Positions 1 to 11,183 of a stretch of 64,000 bases of DNA are shown here, one piece after another. Position 1 is the stretch's first letter; each line of letters opens with the position of its first letter. Under the pieces are notes generated by a model, which worked only from the letters and a program-made list of their open reading frames with translations, was not told the origin of the DNA and ran no database searches. Origin of the DNA: Hydrogenothermaceae bacterium (GTDB lineage Bacteria > Aquificota > Aquificia > Aquificales > Hydrogenothermaceae); the NCBI GenBank assembly GCA_015519975.1, contig WIAL01000037.1:1-64000 (forward strand), written 5' to 3'. The position numbers and the translations under genes are program-made.

Positions 1-704
1 ACTATAATTGGTATGTTAGATAATGTTTCTACGTTATTAACAACTGTAGGTCTTCCAAATAATCCAACCTGAGGAGGATATGGAGGTTTTAGTCTTGGAT
101 GTCCTCTTTTTCCTTCTAAACTCTCTATTAAAGCTGTCTCTTCACCGCATATATATGCTCCAGCTCCTCTGTAAACGTACAAATCAAAAGAAAAATCTGA
201 ACCAAGTATGTTTTTTCCTAAATAACCTCTTTCATAGGCTTCATTAATCGCGTTTTCAAGTATCATATATCCAGCAGGGTATTCTCCTCTTATGTAAATA
301 AATCCTTTTTCTGCCCCTATTGCATAGGCAGATATAATCATTCCTTCTATTAGAAGATGAGGATCTCTTTCTATTATTATTCTGTCTTTGAATGTTCCTG
401 GTTCAGATTCATCAGCATTACATATTAAATATCTTGGTTTTGGATTTGCTATAACAAATCTCCATTTTCTTCCAGTTGGGAAACCTGCACCGCCTCTTCC
501 TCTTAATGTACTTTCTTCCACTAAAGCTATAATGTCTTCTGGAGAAAATTTATTTAAGGCTTTCTTTAAAGCTGAATATCCTCCGGTTGTTTCATACTCT
601 TCAATATCTACTGTTCTGTTTTCTTTAGCTCTTTTTAAAAGCAAATTTATGTCGCTATCTACATAAATTTCTGGAAGATGTGGTATTTTATCTCTAATAT
701 TCAT
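1..704 (-). CDS. nuoF: NADH-quinone oxidoreductase subunit F (partial, 3' end outside window)
   Basis: N-terminal ~234 residues of the flavoprotein subunit of complex I, which carries FMN, the NADH site and one 4Fe-4S cluster. The glycine-rich NADH/FMN segment [13 protein letters not shown] is visible, followed by [14 protein letters not shown] and [13 protein letters not shown], all hallmarks of NuoF/HoxF. The C-terminal 4Fe-4S ligands lie beyond base 1. The ATG at 702-704 overlaps the nuoE stop codon (ATGA overlap), so the two subunits are translationally coupled as in most nuoEF operons. The family is certain; since only the N-terminal part is present, a HoxF or formate dehydrogenase beta paralogue is not fully excluded. 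Confidence 0.93.
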   Translation of the reverse strand, partial: MNIRDKIPHLPEIYVDSDINLLLKRAKENRTVDIEEYETTGGYSALKKALNKFSPEDIIALVEESTLRGRGGAGFPTGRKWRFVIANPKPRYLICNADESEPGTFKDRIIIERDPHLLIEGMIISAYAIGAEKGFIYIRGEYPAGYMILENAINEAYERGYLGKNILGSDFSFDLYVYRGAGAYICGEETALIESLEGKRGHPRLKPPYPPQVGLFGRPTVVNNVETLSNIPII

Positions 705-1189
705 CAGTCATACCTTTCAAGGATTTTCTTTAAGTCTTCTTCTGATTTTATACTGCTTCCATCGTAAAGATCGTAGTTTATTAAAAATGACGGAGCAATG
801 GCACAACTTCCTATGCATTCAACAAGCTCTATATACCATTTTCCATCAGGACTGTGTCCTCCAGCTTCAGCACCTGTCAATTTTTCAAGCATTCTTAAAA
901 ATTTTCTGCTTCCTGCAAGGTGACAAGGAAGATTTCTGCATAATCTAATATGGTTCCTCGCTTTTTTTTCAAATCTGAACATATCATAAAATGTAACTAT
1001 ACCTTCAATCTCAGCTTCAGGTATTTTTAGATAGTCTGATAGTTCCCTTACAGCTTCGTGTGGGATGTCCCTGTAAATCTCCTGTATGGTATGGAGAGAT
1101 GGAATTATAGCCTGCTCTTTTGTTAGATACTTATTTTTAAAATATTCAATTTTTTCAATAACTTCTTTTGTAAGGTATTTATATTCCAT
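704..1189 (-). CDS. nuoE: NADH-quinone oxidoreductase subunit E (2Fe-2S, thioredoxin-like)
   Basis: A 161-residue thioredoxin-like ferredoxin subunit of the NADH-oxidising arm of complex I, of normal family length. The four 2Fe-2S ligands are visible in the classic arrangement: C84 and C89 (CRNLPC), then C125 and C129 (CIGSC). It sits directly upstream of nuoF with a 4-bp overlap. The rest of complex I in this window (nuoCD, nuoI) lies 24 kb away, so the operon is split, as is common in Aquificales. Confidence 0.95.
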   Translation of the reverse strand: MEYKYLTKEVIEKIEYFKNKYLTKEQAIIPSLHTIQEIYRDIPHEAVRELSDYLKIPEAEIEGIVTFYDMFRFEKKARNHIRLCRNLPCHLAGSRKFLRMLEKLTGAEAGGHSPDGKWYIELVECIGSCAIAPSFLINYDLYDGSSIKSEEDLKKILERYD

Positions 1190-1256
1190 TCAATTAGTCT
1201 CTTAGCCTTCTTTGTTTGCTCATAATTTTAATTTATTTTAATTTTAACTTCAAAGA

Positions 1257-3167
<1,911 letters not shown>

Positions 3168-3209
3168 CTATCTTATTTTTATTAGTTAATATTTTAACAA
3201 AAACATACA

Positions 3210-3237
3210 TTGCAAACTTTATAGAATATTCTATAAT
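3210..3237 (+). promoter_or_regulatory. Putative sigma-70-type promoter before the orphan small membrane ORF pair
   Basis: TTGCAA at 3210-3215 and TATAAT at 3232-3237 are separated by 16 bp, a near-consensus promoter. It lies between the divergently oriented metG start and the small plus-strand ORFs at 3246-3558. The predicted transcription start is only a few bases from the ATG at 3246. Confidence 0.5.
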
Positions 3238-3245
3238 TAGATTTT

Positions 3246-4313
<1,068 letters not shown>

Positions 4314-4321
<8 letters not shown>

Positions 4322-5015
4322 CAGCAGTTACTCTCCCAAATCTTCTTTCACGGTTTTGATAATCATATAAAGCTTTTAAAAACTCATTTTCATCAAAATC
4401 AGGCCATAGGACAGGTGTAAAATAAAACTCTGTATATGCCATCTGCCACAACATAAAGTTTGATATTCTTTGTTCACCGCTGGTTCTAATTAGTAAATCT
4501 GGGTCTGGTAAATCAGGTAAATAAAGGTAATTTTTGAAATCTTCTTCTGTTATTTCTTTTTTTCCTGATTTAATAATTTCATTTACAGCATCAACTATTT
4601 CAGCTCTTCCACTGTAGTTTAATGCCACAACCAGGTCCATACCACTGCAGTTTTTTGTTTTTTCTTCACCTTCCTGAACAGTTTTTAAGATCATCTCAGG
4701 AAGGTCTTTTCTTCTTCCCATAAATCTAAGTTTTATATTGTCTTCAATTAAGCTGGGGACTTTTGTGTTTATGTATTCAACCAGCAGAGACATTATTGCT
4801 TCAACTTCTTCTTTTGGTCTATTCCAGTTTTCTGTAGAAAATGCGTATAAAGTTAAATGTTTTATACCAATTTCATTTGCAAACTTTATTGTTTTTTCAA
4901 CTGTTTTTGCACCTTCCCTATGTCCAAAAACCCGTGGCAGTCCCCGTAGTTTTGCCCATCTGCCGTTGCCGTCCATTATAATGGCAACGTGCCTGGGAAG
5001 TTTATAAAGGTTCAT
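4314..5015 (-). CDS. uppS: Isoprenyl transferase (undecaprenyl diphosphate synthase family)
   Basis: Cis-prenyltransferase of 233 residues that builds the polyprenyl diphosphate carrier for cell-wall synthesis. The N-terminal signature HVAIIMDGNGRWA contains the Mg-binding catalytic Asp at residue 15. The C-terminal DLLIRTSGEQRISNF and TEFYFTPVLWPDF motifs are also present. The downstream overlap with cdsA and upstream 4-bp overlap with the CpoB-like gene place it in a cell-envelope operon (5910 to 3518). Confidence 0.97.
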
Positions 5016-5704
5016 TTACTTTCCTCTAGTTTTCTTTTAGCAATTTTAGCCTCTTCAGAATCAGGATATTTTTCTATTATTTTTTGAAAATAATGTTTTG
5101 CTTTCTCTTTTTCTCCGATTTTTAAGTAAGAGTAGGAAATTTTCAGGAGGGCATCAGGAAGTTTATTGCAGTCTTTTATTTGACCCGTTTCACACTTATT
5201 TATTAGATCTTGAAAAGTGTTGATAGCTTTTTCGTACTGCCCTTTTGTGTAATATATTTGTCCGATCCAGAAAAGAGCATTATCGTAAAGCTGGCTATCT
5301 TTATATTTTTTTACAAATTCTTGAAATTTTTTTTCTGCTTCGTCAAGTTTTCCTTGGTAATATAAATCTAATGCTTGATTATAGATGTCTTCAGGGTTTT
5401 TAGCTGTTTTTACTTGCTCTTCACCTTCTAAAGGAGGATTTTCAGGAGGTTTGTATCCTATTTTCAATTTTTGAATTTCTACTGAATTTTGGGTTGCTAT
5501 GCTTGATACTTCGTCTATCCTTTTTGCTAAGGTTTCCGTTTTCTGATTTAACTGCTGCTGTTGCAATTTTAATTCATTTACTTCTTGTTGAAGTTTTGCC
5601 ATTTGATTTTGAAGAGATGTAAAATCCTGCTGACTTACACAGGAAAGAGCAGTTATAGAAAAGATAGATGACAATATTATCATTTTTTTCATTTTTAACC
5701 TCAC
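5012..5704 (-). CDS. CpoB/YbgF-like TPR lipoprotein (Tol-Pal associated type)
   Basis: A 230-residue exported protein. A signal peptide ends in a lipobox-like TALSC, so lipid attachment is likely. Next comes a Gln/Leu/Lys-rich coiled coil (residues ~27-70), then about three TPR repeats (DIYNQALDLYYQGKLDEAE; NALFWIGQIYYTKGQYEKA; LKISYSYLKIGEKEKA). This domain order is that of CpoB (YbgF), which coordinates outer-membrane constriction with peptidoglycan synthesis. No tol genes are adjacent here. It overlaps uppS by 4 bp. BamD-like lipoproteins are an alternative, but the N-terminal coiled coil favours CpoB. Confidence 0.75.
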   Translation of the reverse strand: MRLKMKKMIILSSIFSITALSCVSQQDFTSLQNQMAKLQQEVNELKLQQQQLNQKTETLAKRIDEVSSIATQNSVEIQKLKIGYKPPENPPLEGEEQVKTAKNPEDIYNQALDLYYQGKLDEAEKKFQEFVKKYKDSQLYDNALFWIGQIYYTKGQYEKAINTFQDLINKCETGQIKDCNKLPDALLKISYSYLKIGEKEKAKHYFQKIIEKYPDSEEAKIAKRKLEESK

Positions 5705-5910
5705 TTTTTAGATTTTATGAATAAATATGCAAATATAAATCCTGAGCTTATAAAAATTATACCAGCTGTTATCTCAATATAAAAAAGGGCAGAATAACTG
5801 AGTTTAAGCAGTAACTTATCAAATAACAAAGCCACCATAGGTAGTAGTGATATAAGTGTAATTAAAACAATAAGTACAAAAGGGTCTTTTAATTTTTCTT
5901 TAATTTTCAT
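5701..5910 (-). CDS. Small two-helix membrane protein, unknown
   Basis: A 69-residue protein with a basic N-terminus (MKIKEKLKDP), two hydrophobic helices (residues ~11-30 and ~40-65) and a Lys-rich end, so both termini are probably cytoplasmic. It is the first gene of the envelope operon and overlaps the CpoB-like gene by 4 bp. No family recognised. Confidence 0.6.
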   Translation of the reverse strand: MKIKEKLKDPFVLIVLITLISLLPMVALLFDKLLLKLSYSALFYIEITAGIIFISSGFIFAYLFIKSKK

Positions 5911-5994
5911 CTTACTACCTTTTTTTTATAAGAAGATATACAATATTATTATCTCTTAATTAAGGTAAATTTACCAATACACAGGAGGATTTTA

Positions 5995-7008
5995 ATGAAA
6001 AAATATAATGTTGCTATTTTGGGAGCAACTGGCGCTGTGGGAGAAGTAATGAGGAAGGTGTTGGAAGAAAGGAATTTTCCTATAAATAATATAAAGTTTT
6101 TAGCTTCTGCCCGTTCAGCTGGTAAAAAAATACAGTTTTGCGGTGAAGAATATACAGTAGAAGAGGTAAAACCAGAAAGCTTTGAAGGAGTTGATATTGC
6201 TTTATTTTCAGCTGGAGGTTCTACAAGTAAACAGTGGGCCCCAATAGCAGTTGAAAAAGGTGCTGTTGTTGTTGATAACTCATCTGCTTGGAGAATGGAT
6301 GAAAATGTTCCTTTAGTTGTTCCAGAAGTAAATCCTGAAGATGTTAAATGGCATAAAGGAATTATAGCAAACCCTAACTGCTCTACAATACAGATGGTAG
6401 TTGCTTTATATCCTATTCATAAAGAAAAGAAGATAAAAAGAGTAATAGTTTCTACTTATCAGGCAGTATCAGGTGCTGGAGCAAGAGCTATAAAGGATTT
6501 AGAGGAAGAGACTAAGGCAAGACTTGAAGGAAGATTTTACACACCTGAAGCTCTTCCAAATCATATAGCCTTTAACGTTGTTCCACATATAGACGTATTT
6601 TTAGATAATCTGCATACAAAAGAAGAAATGAAAATGGTAAATGAAACAAGAAAAATTATGCATGCTCCTGATATTAAAGTTTCTCCAACCTGTGTAAGAG
6701 TGCCTGTTTTTAACGGTCACAGTGAAAATGTAGTTATTGAAACTGAAAAGCCTATTACTGTAGAGGAAGCAAGAGAAATTTTAAGAAACGCTCCTGGAGT
6801 TATAGTTGAGGATGATCCATTTAATAAGGTTTATCCTATGCCTATAGATGTTGATGGTAAAGATGATGTTTTTGTTGGAAGAATAAAGAAAGATTTAGCT
6901 TTTGATAACGGAATTTCAATGTGGGTCGTTGCAGATAATTTAAGAAAAGGAGCTGCTACAAACGCCGTTCAGATTGCTGAGCTTTTGATTAAATACGAAT
7001 TAGTATAA
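5995..7008 (+). CDS. asd: Aspartate-semialdehyde dehydrogenase
   Basis: NADPH-dependent enzyme of 337 residues that converts aspartyl phosphate to aspartate semialdehyde for Lys/Met/Thr/diaminopimelate synthesis. The Rossmann motif GATGAVG is at residues 10-16. The catalytic Cys129 lies in NPNCSTIQ, and the late HSENV and PMPIDV elements also fit the family. A good AGGAGG ribosome site precedes the ATG, and a strong hairpin terminator follows. It stands alone between divergent and convergent neighbours. Confidence 0.97.
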   Translation: MKKYNVAILGATGAVGEVMRKVLEERNFPINNIKFLASARSAGKKIQFCGEEYTVEEVKPESFEGVDIALFSAGGSTSKQWAPIAVEKGAVVVDNSSAWRMDENVPLVVPEVNPEDVKWHKGIIANPNCSTIQMVVALYPIHKEKKIKRVIVSTYQAVSGAGARAIKDLEEETKARLEGRFYTPEALPNHIAFNVVPHIDVFLDNLHTKEEMKMVNETRKIMHAPDIKVSPTCVRVPVFNGHSENVVIETEKPITVEEAREILRNAPGVIVEDDPFNKVYPMPIDVDGKDDVFVGRIKKDLAFDNGISMWVVADNLRKGAATNAVQIAELLIKYELV

Positions 7009-7011
7009 AAG

Positions 7012-7040
7012 AAAGAGGAGATTATTTCTCCTCTTTTTTG
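7012..7040. terminator. Hairpin terminator between convergent asd and DUF151 genes
   Basis: AAAGAGGAGA (7012-7021) pairs with TCTCCTCTTT (7027-7036) and runs into a T tract on the plus strand. The stem covers the last codons of the minus-strand gene. Confidence 0.8.
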
Positions 7041-7618
7041 TTTTCTTCAGGTTTTTTTGCAAAATCTTCAGGTCTCAAATTCTCAAGCATTTGTCTAAAT
7101 TTTTCAAGTTCTTCATCTGTTTCCGGCTCTGTTATTTTATTTAATTCTTCAACAGTTTTAATTTCTTCTGTTTCTTCTTCAACTTCTTCTTTAGTATCTT
7201 TTAGTTCCTCTTTGATATCTTTAATATTAACTTTTTTAACCACATTTTCATCAAGGAATATAGGCGCGCCAAATCTAAGAGCTATGTTTATGGCATCACT
7301 TGGTCTTGCATCTATAACAATTTCTTCTCCATTTTCTTTTCTTAAAATAAGTTCAGCAATGTATGCTCCATTTCTATAATCTACTATAGCCACTCTTTCT
7401 ACTGTTGCTCCTAAAGCTTCAATAATGTTTTTTATAAGGTCGTAAGTTAAAGGCCTTGGTGTTTCAACATCACTTTGAGCAAGTATAATTCCTTCTGCTT
7501 CAGCAACCCCAATCCAAATTGGGTATATGAAATCTTCATTATCAACTTCTGAAAGCATTAAAATTGGGCTTCCTGTAATTGAATCAAGTCCTATGTTTCT
7601 TACTTTTACTTCTTTCAT
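7022..7618 (-). CDS. Bifunctional nuclease-family protein (DUF151)
   Basis: A 198-residue protein. Residues 1-~135 are a DUF151/BFN domain: LPIWIGVAEAEGI-like segment, RPLTYDLI, and DARPSDAINIALRFGAPIF. The remaining ~60 residues are a highly acidic Glu-rich tail. Plant and bacterial homologues have been reported to have RNase/DNase activity, but the role is poorly defined. It is transcribed alone, with a small hairpin in its 5' leader next to the ribosome binding site. Some family members carry a UVR domain at the C-terminus; I do not see one here. Confidence 0.85.
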   Translation of the reverse strand: MKEVKVRNIGLDSITGSPILMLSEVDNEDFIYPIWIGVAEAEGIILAQSDVETPRPLTYDLIKNIIEALGATVERVAIVDYRNGAYIAELILRKENGEEIVIDARPSDAINIALRFGAPIFLDENVVKKVNIKDIKEELKDTKEEVEEETEEIKTVEELNKITEPETDEELEKFRQMLENLRPEDFAKKPEENKKEEK

Positions 7619-7634
7619 TATTTATTACCTCCAT

Positions 7635-7653
7635 TTTTGCCTTTTTGGCAAAA
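7635..7653 (-). promoter_or_regulatory. Hairpin in the 5' leader of the DUF151 gene
   Basis: TTTTGCC (7635-7641) and GGCAAAA (7647-7653) form a 7-bp stem with a 5-base loop. It ends three bases from the GGAGG ribosome site of the DUF151 gene, so it could influence initiation. Function is inferred only. Confidence 0.35.
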
Positions 7654-7800
7654 TTTAATACAACTTTGGAAATTTAATATGAATATAATCATATTATTTA
7701 ACTATAACTATATTAAATTATTTTGCATTGTCAAGTTTTATTGTTAAATACCTAAATTTTTATATAATTAAATATATGCAATTATTGGAGGATTTAAACT

Positions 7801-8211
7801 ATGAAATTTTTTACTTTAAAAGAAGCTAATAGTTTACTGCCTCAGATAAAGCTCTTAGTTGATGAAATAAAAGAAAAGAGAAAAAAGCTATACCAGGCAT
7901 TAGACAAATATGAAGATGAAATAGAAGGCAGAAATGATAAACTTGAGGTTATGTTTTATAAAACAGAAATAGATACATATAACAAGGAAATAAATGAGCT
8001 TATTGAGATAATTGAAAGTTTTGGTGTCATGGTTAAAGGATTAGATCCGTTTTTAGTTGACTTTCCATCAGAATACAACGGTGAAAAAATACTTCTATGC
8101 TGGAAAGAAGATGAAGAGAAGATAGAGTACTGGCACGGATTATATGAAGGATTTGCTGGCAGAAAACATGTTTCTGAAATTGAAGACCAGTTAAACAATG
8201 TTGAAATTTAA
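7801..8211 (+). CDS. DUF2203 family protein
   Basis: A 136-residue soluble protein beginning with the FFTLKEANSLLPQIK motif typical of DUF2203, followed by a helical Lys/Glu-rich stretch. The conserved C-terminal half is GVMVKGLDPFLVDFPSEY, ILLCWKEDEEKIEYWHGLYEGFAGR. The function of the family is unknown. It is preceded by TTGGAGG and followed by a promoter for the helicase gene. Confidence 0.85.
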   Translation: MKFFTLKEANSLLPQIKLLVDEIKEKRKKLYQALDKYEDEIEGRNDKLEVMFYKTEIDTYNKEINELIEIIESFGVMVKGLDPFLVDFPSEYNGEKILLCWKEDEEKIEYWHGLYEGFAGRKHVSEIEDQLNNVEI

Positions 8212-8228
8212 AAAATATAGCGTATAAT
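8201..8228 (+). promoter_or_regulatory. Promoter for the DEAD-box helicase gene with a long 5' leader
   Basis: TTGAAA (8201-8206, inside the end of the DUF2203 gene) and TATAAT (8223-8228) are separated by 16 bp. Transcription from here would give a leader of about 110 bases. The leader contains the inverted repeat GGAAGT (8259-8264) / ACTTCC (8285-8290). Long leaders are known for cold-inducible RNA helicase mRNAs; its role here is inference. Confidence 0.5.
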
Positions 8229-8346
8229 AACTAAAAGATTAAAAATAAAAAGTAAGCAGGAAGTATCAGCTTATCACTAAATTAACTTCCAAAAGTTCAA
8301 GTAAGTAGTAATCTGGTATTTCCTCTAAAAAAACAGGAGGACATTT

Positions 8347-9516
8347 ATGTCAAAATTCACAGATTTACCAATTTCTAAGGAAGTACTTCATTCTATCTCT
8401 AAAATGGGATATGAAAAACCTACTGAAGTACAGGAAAAAACTATCCCAGTCGTAGCTGAAGGAAACGACATCATTGCGCAGGCGCAAACTGGAACAGGAA
8501 AAACTGCTGCGTTTGGTATTCCTTTAATAGACAAAGTAGATACTAAATTTAGAAAGATTCAGGCACTTGTATTAGTTCCAACAAGAGAACTTGCAATTCA
8601 AGTAGCAAAAGAACTTAAAGACATAGGAAAAACAAAAAAGGTTTTCGTTTTATCAGTTTACGGTGGAAAATCAATTCAGCATCAAATTAATTTTTTAAGA
8701 AAAGGAAATGACGTAGTTGTTGTAGGAACGCCTGGAAGAGTAAAAGATTTAATAAACAGAGGTCATCTAAGGCTTAATAACGTTAAATATTTTGTCTTAG
8801 ACGAAGCAGATAGAATGCTTGATATGGGATTTATTGAAGATATTGAGTATATAATGTCTAAACTTCCAGAAAATAAGCAAACACTTTTATTTTCCGCGAC
8901 TATGCCTAATGAAATCAGAAGACTTGCAGAAGAATTTTTAGATGAAAATTATAAGACAGTAAAAATAGCACCTGAACAAGTTACTGTTGAAAGAATTAAA
9001 CAGGTAGCTTACAGAACAGATAATAAAAACAAATTTAACACTTTTGTAGATGTACTTCAGAAAACAATGGGTAAGAAATCTATTGTATTTACCCAAACTA
9101 AAGCAATGGCTGACGAAGTTGCTCAAAGACTTAGAGAAGAAGGATTCAATGCTGATGCAATCCATGGTGATTACTCACAGGCAAAAAGGGAAAGAGTTCT
9201 TAAAAACTTTAGAACTGGAAGGCTTGATATTTTAGTGGCAACAGACGTTGCAGCAAGAGGACTTGATATAAAAGGTGTTGAAACAGTATACAACTATGAC
9301 CTTCCACAAGATGTTGAAAGTTATGTCCACAGAATAGGAAGAACAGGTAGAGCTGGAAAGGAAGGACTTGCAGTATCTTTCTTCACACCTTCAGAAGATA
9401 TGCAGTTTCAAAGAATATTAAAAACAACTAAAGCAAATATACAGCTTGAAAACCTTTCAAATAAGCCTTTAAACAAACCACAAAGAAAACCAAGAAGAAG
9501 ATTTGCAAGAAGATAA
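8347..9516 (+). CDS. DEAD-box ATP-dependent RNA helicase
   Basis: RNA helicase of 389 residues with the full motif set: Q motif, Walker A AQTGTGKT (46-53), PTRELA, TPGR, DEAD, SAT, and in the second RecA domain ARGLDIKGV and HRIGRTGRAG. The C-terminus is short, basic and Arg-rich (KPQRKPRRRFARR), resembling RhlE/CshA-type helicases that act in ribosome assembly or mRNA decay. The DbpA-type C-terminal RNA-binding domain is absent. It stands alone with its own promoter and a strong terminator. Confidence 0.96.
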   Translation: MSKFTDLPISKEVLHSISKMGYEKPTEVQEKTIPVVAEGNDIIAQAQTGTGKTAAFGIPLIDKVDTKFRKIQALVLVPTRELAIQVAKELKDIGKTKKVFVLSVYGGKSIQHQINFLRKGNDVVVVGTPGRVKDLINRGHLRLNNVKYFVLDEADRMLDMGFIEDIEYIMSKLPENKQTLLFSATMPNEIRRLAEEFLDENYKTVKIAPEQVTVERIKQVAYRTDNKNKFNTFVDVLQKTMGKKSIVFTQTKAMADEVAQRLREEGFNADAIHGDYSQAKRERVLKNFRTGRLDILVATDVAARGLDIKGVETVYNYDLPQDVESYVHRIGRTGRAGKEGLAVSFFTPSEDMQFQRILKTTKANIQLENLSNKPLNKPQRKPRRRFARR

Positions 9517-9520
9517 AATT

Positions 9521-9540
9521 AGGGGCTTTTAGCCCCTTTT
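9521..9540. terminator. Bidirectional terminator between helicase gene and thiD
   Basis: AGGGGCT (9521-9527) pairs with AGCCCCT (9531-9537) over a TTT loop and is followed by TTTT. A-rich sequence on the other side allows it to work for the convergent thiD operon as well. Confidence 0.85.
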
Positions 9541-10312
9541 ACAATTTCATATAAAAGTAGCCACTTCCAAATTTAAAACTATCTTCAATCTTTTGCTGAA
9601 TATAAGATCGGGCAATTCTAACAGACTTTTCTAAACCTTTTCCCAAAGCTAAATTTGAAGCAATTGCAGAAGATAAAACACATCCAGTTCCGTGAACATT
9701 TTTAACTTTTACTTTAGGATAAATCAAGTGAATAAATTTTTTACCGTTGAAAAATATATCAACAACCTGCCCTTTAAAATCAAAATGTCCGCCTTTTAAG
9801 TAAACATTTTTAGCTCCAAGTTGATAAAGTTTTTCACAGGCTTTTTCCATATCCTCAATAGTTTTTATTTTTATTCCAGTTAACTCTTCTGCTTCCAATT
9901 TGTTTGGTGTAACTATGTTTGATAACGGTATTAGATTTTCTATAAACTCATTTATACCTGATTTTTCAAGTAAATATTTTCCACTCGAAGATTTTAAAAC
10001 AGTATCTAAAACAATATTTTTTAAATTAAATTCTTTTAGAGCCTTAGAAATAGCATTTACATTTTCTTTTGTTAAAATCATTCCAATTTTAACTGCATTT
10101 ATTTTGGTATCTTCAGCTAAAGATTTTATTTGATTATAAAGAAAGTCTGAATCTATAGGCTGTGTACGTTGAACACCTTTTGAATTTTGAACTGTTAGTG
10201 AAGTTACAGCAGAAAGCCCAAATAGACCAAATTCTTTAAAAACTTTTAGATCTGCTTGAATTCCGGCACCACTGCTGTTATCACTTCCGGCTATAGTTAA
10301 CGCTTTTTTCAT
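9539..10312 (-). CDS. thiD: Hydroxymethylpyrimidine (phosphate) kinase
   Basis: Ribokinase-fold enzyme of 257 residues in thiamine biosynthesis, phosphorylating HMP and HMP-P. Motifs seen are AGSDNSSGAGIQADLK at the N-terminus, LTVQNSKGV, VKIGM, and the C-terminal anion hole GTGCVLSSAIA. Its start overlaps the small membrane protein gene by 4 bp. No riboswitch is visible upstream, since the gene is internal to an operon starting at ftrB. Confidence 0.94.
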   Translation of the reverse strand: MKKALTIAGSDNSSGAGIQADLKVFKEFGLFGLSAVTSLTVQNSKGVQRTQPIDSDFLYNQIKSLAEDTKINAVKIGMILTKENVNAISKALKEFNLKNIVLDTVLKSSSGKYLLEKSGINEFIENLIPLSNIVTPNKLEAEELTGIKIKTIEDMEKACEKLYQLGAKNVYLKGGHFDFKGQVVDIFFNGKKFIHLIYPKVKVKNVHGTGCVLSSAIASNLALGKGLEKSVRIARSYIQQKIEDSFKFGSGYFYMKL

Positions 10313-10554
10313 GAAAGTCTAATTTGTCTTTTATGTATATACCTGATAATAATATGATTTATAAGCTTATTAGTCCATTTTGCCATTTTTTCATCTTTAA
10401 TTTTGAACTTTTTTAAACCTTTTATTAACTGCTTCTCAGAAATTATCCCAAATAGAAAAGCTGACACTACAAAAAAAGGAAGACCAGGGAGAATAGGTAA
10501 AATGATCCCTGCTATCCCAAGTAATAAAAATACAAATCCCCAAAATATTCTCAT
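10309..10554 (-). CDS. YbaN/DUF454-like small membrane protein
   Basis: About 81 residues from the ATG at 10552-10554. I chose this start because it overlaps the ftrB stop (TAATG) and has an AAGGAA ribosome site; a longer in-frame reading to 10584 is less likely. The sequence FWGFVFLLLGIAGIILPILPGLPFF is the typical DUF454/YbaN hydrophobic hairpin with a PxLPG turn. A basic C-terminal tail follows. The function of this family is not established. Confidence 0.75.
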   Translation of the reverse strand: MRIFWGFVFLLLGIAGIILPILPGLPFFVVSAFLFGIISEKQLIKGLKKFKIKDEKMAKWTNKLINHIIIRYIHKRQIRLS

Positions 10555-11042
10555 TATTTTTTCCTTGCCACTTTTTCTGCCCATGCTATTATCTCTTCTT
10601 CAGGAATGTCTAAATTATGTTCTTTTACATACTCTTTTAAATATTCAACAATTTTGTCAAATTTAGCTAAAGCTCTTCCCTTGTCTGGAGTTGGGTCTTT
10701 TACTAGACCATAAATTTGCCTTCCTTCGTGCCACTCTGGTAAGTATTCGGTAATTGGAAGTCCTTCCTGAGTTACAAATAACAAACAGTGACAGTATTTG
10801 AAAATCTGCATTTCATCGCATGCACATATCCATCTTCTTTTTTTAACTTCTTCTTCTTTGTTTGGATAGAAATTACACGGACATAAAGGTCTTCCTAAAG
10901 TTTGCAAGTGTTCAGCAAGACCAAGTATTACTGCCTCTGAAACTTCTTTATTAGGATTTACGACAGTTCCAGATTTTTCAGAAAAAGTTTCAGCAAACTT
11001 TTTCATTTTTTCAATATATTTTTCATCTACTTTTACTTCCAT
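10554..11042 (-). CDS. Ferredoxin-thioredoxin reductase catalytic (beta) subunit-like protein
   Basis: A 162-residue protein with the exact catalytic-subunit pattern CPC-x16-CAC-x8-CHC (C54/C56, C73/C75, C84/C86). The plant and cyanobacterial consensus is CPC-x16-CPC-x8-CHC. These residues hold a 4Fe-4S cluster beside a redox-active disulfide and pass ferredoxin electrons to thioredoxin-like partners. No variable (alpha) subunit is nearby, as usual for non-phototrophs. A ~40-residue C-terminal extension follows the last CHC. It is first in an operon with the YbaN-like gene and thiD. Confidence 0.88.
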   Translation of the reverse strand: MEVKVDEKYIEKMKKFAETFSEKSGTVVNPNKEVSEAVILGLAEHLQTLGRPLCPCNFYPNKEEEVKKRRWICACDEMQIFKYCHCLLFVTQEGLPITEYLPEWHEGRQIYGLVKDPTPDKGRALAKFDKIVEYLKEYVKEHNLDIPEEEIIAWAEKVARKK

Positions 11043-11124
11043 TTCGCAACCTCCATTCTTTTATATTATTAAAATATAATAATAATATATATCAAATTCC
11101 AATGATTATCCTCATTTTTATATG

Positions 11125-11153
11125 TTGACTATAGAAAATATAGTACTTATATT
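11125..11153 (+). promoter_or_regulatory. Promoter of the triheme cytochrome gene
   Basis: TTGACT (11125-11130) and TATATT (11148-11153) with a 17-bp spacer. An AGGAGG ribosome site sits just before the ATG at 11184. Confidence 0.6.
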
Positions 11154-11183
11154 CAAATAAAAACCTTTAGGAGGATTTTAAAA

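Noticed and set aside
388-666. Plus-strand open frame opposite nuoF
   Set aside because: It is the antisense of a strongly conserved nuoF segment, with no ribosome site and low-complexity Ser/Leu content. The same applies to the many other antisense frames opposite metG, dxs, purL, aclA and icd.
5960-5980. Short palindrome GGTAAATTTACC before asd
   Set aside because: A single 12-bp AT-rich palindrome without a second copy or position relative to a clear promoter; chance is likely.
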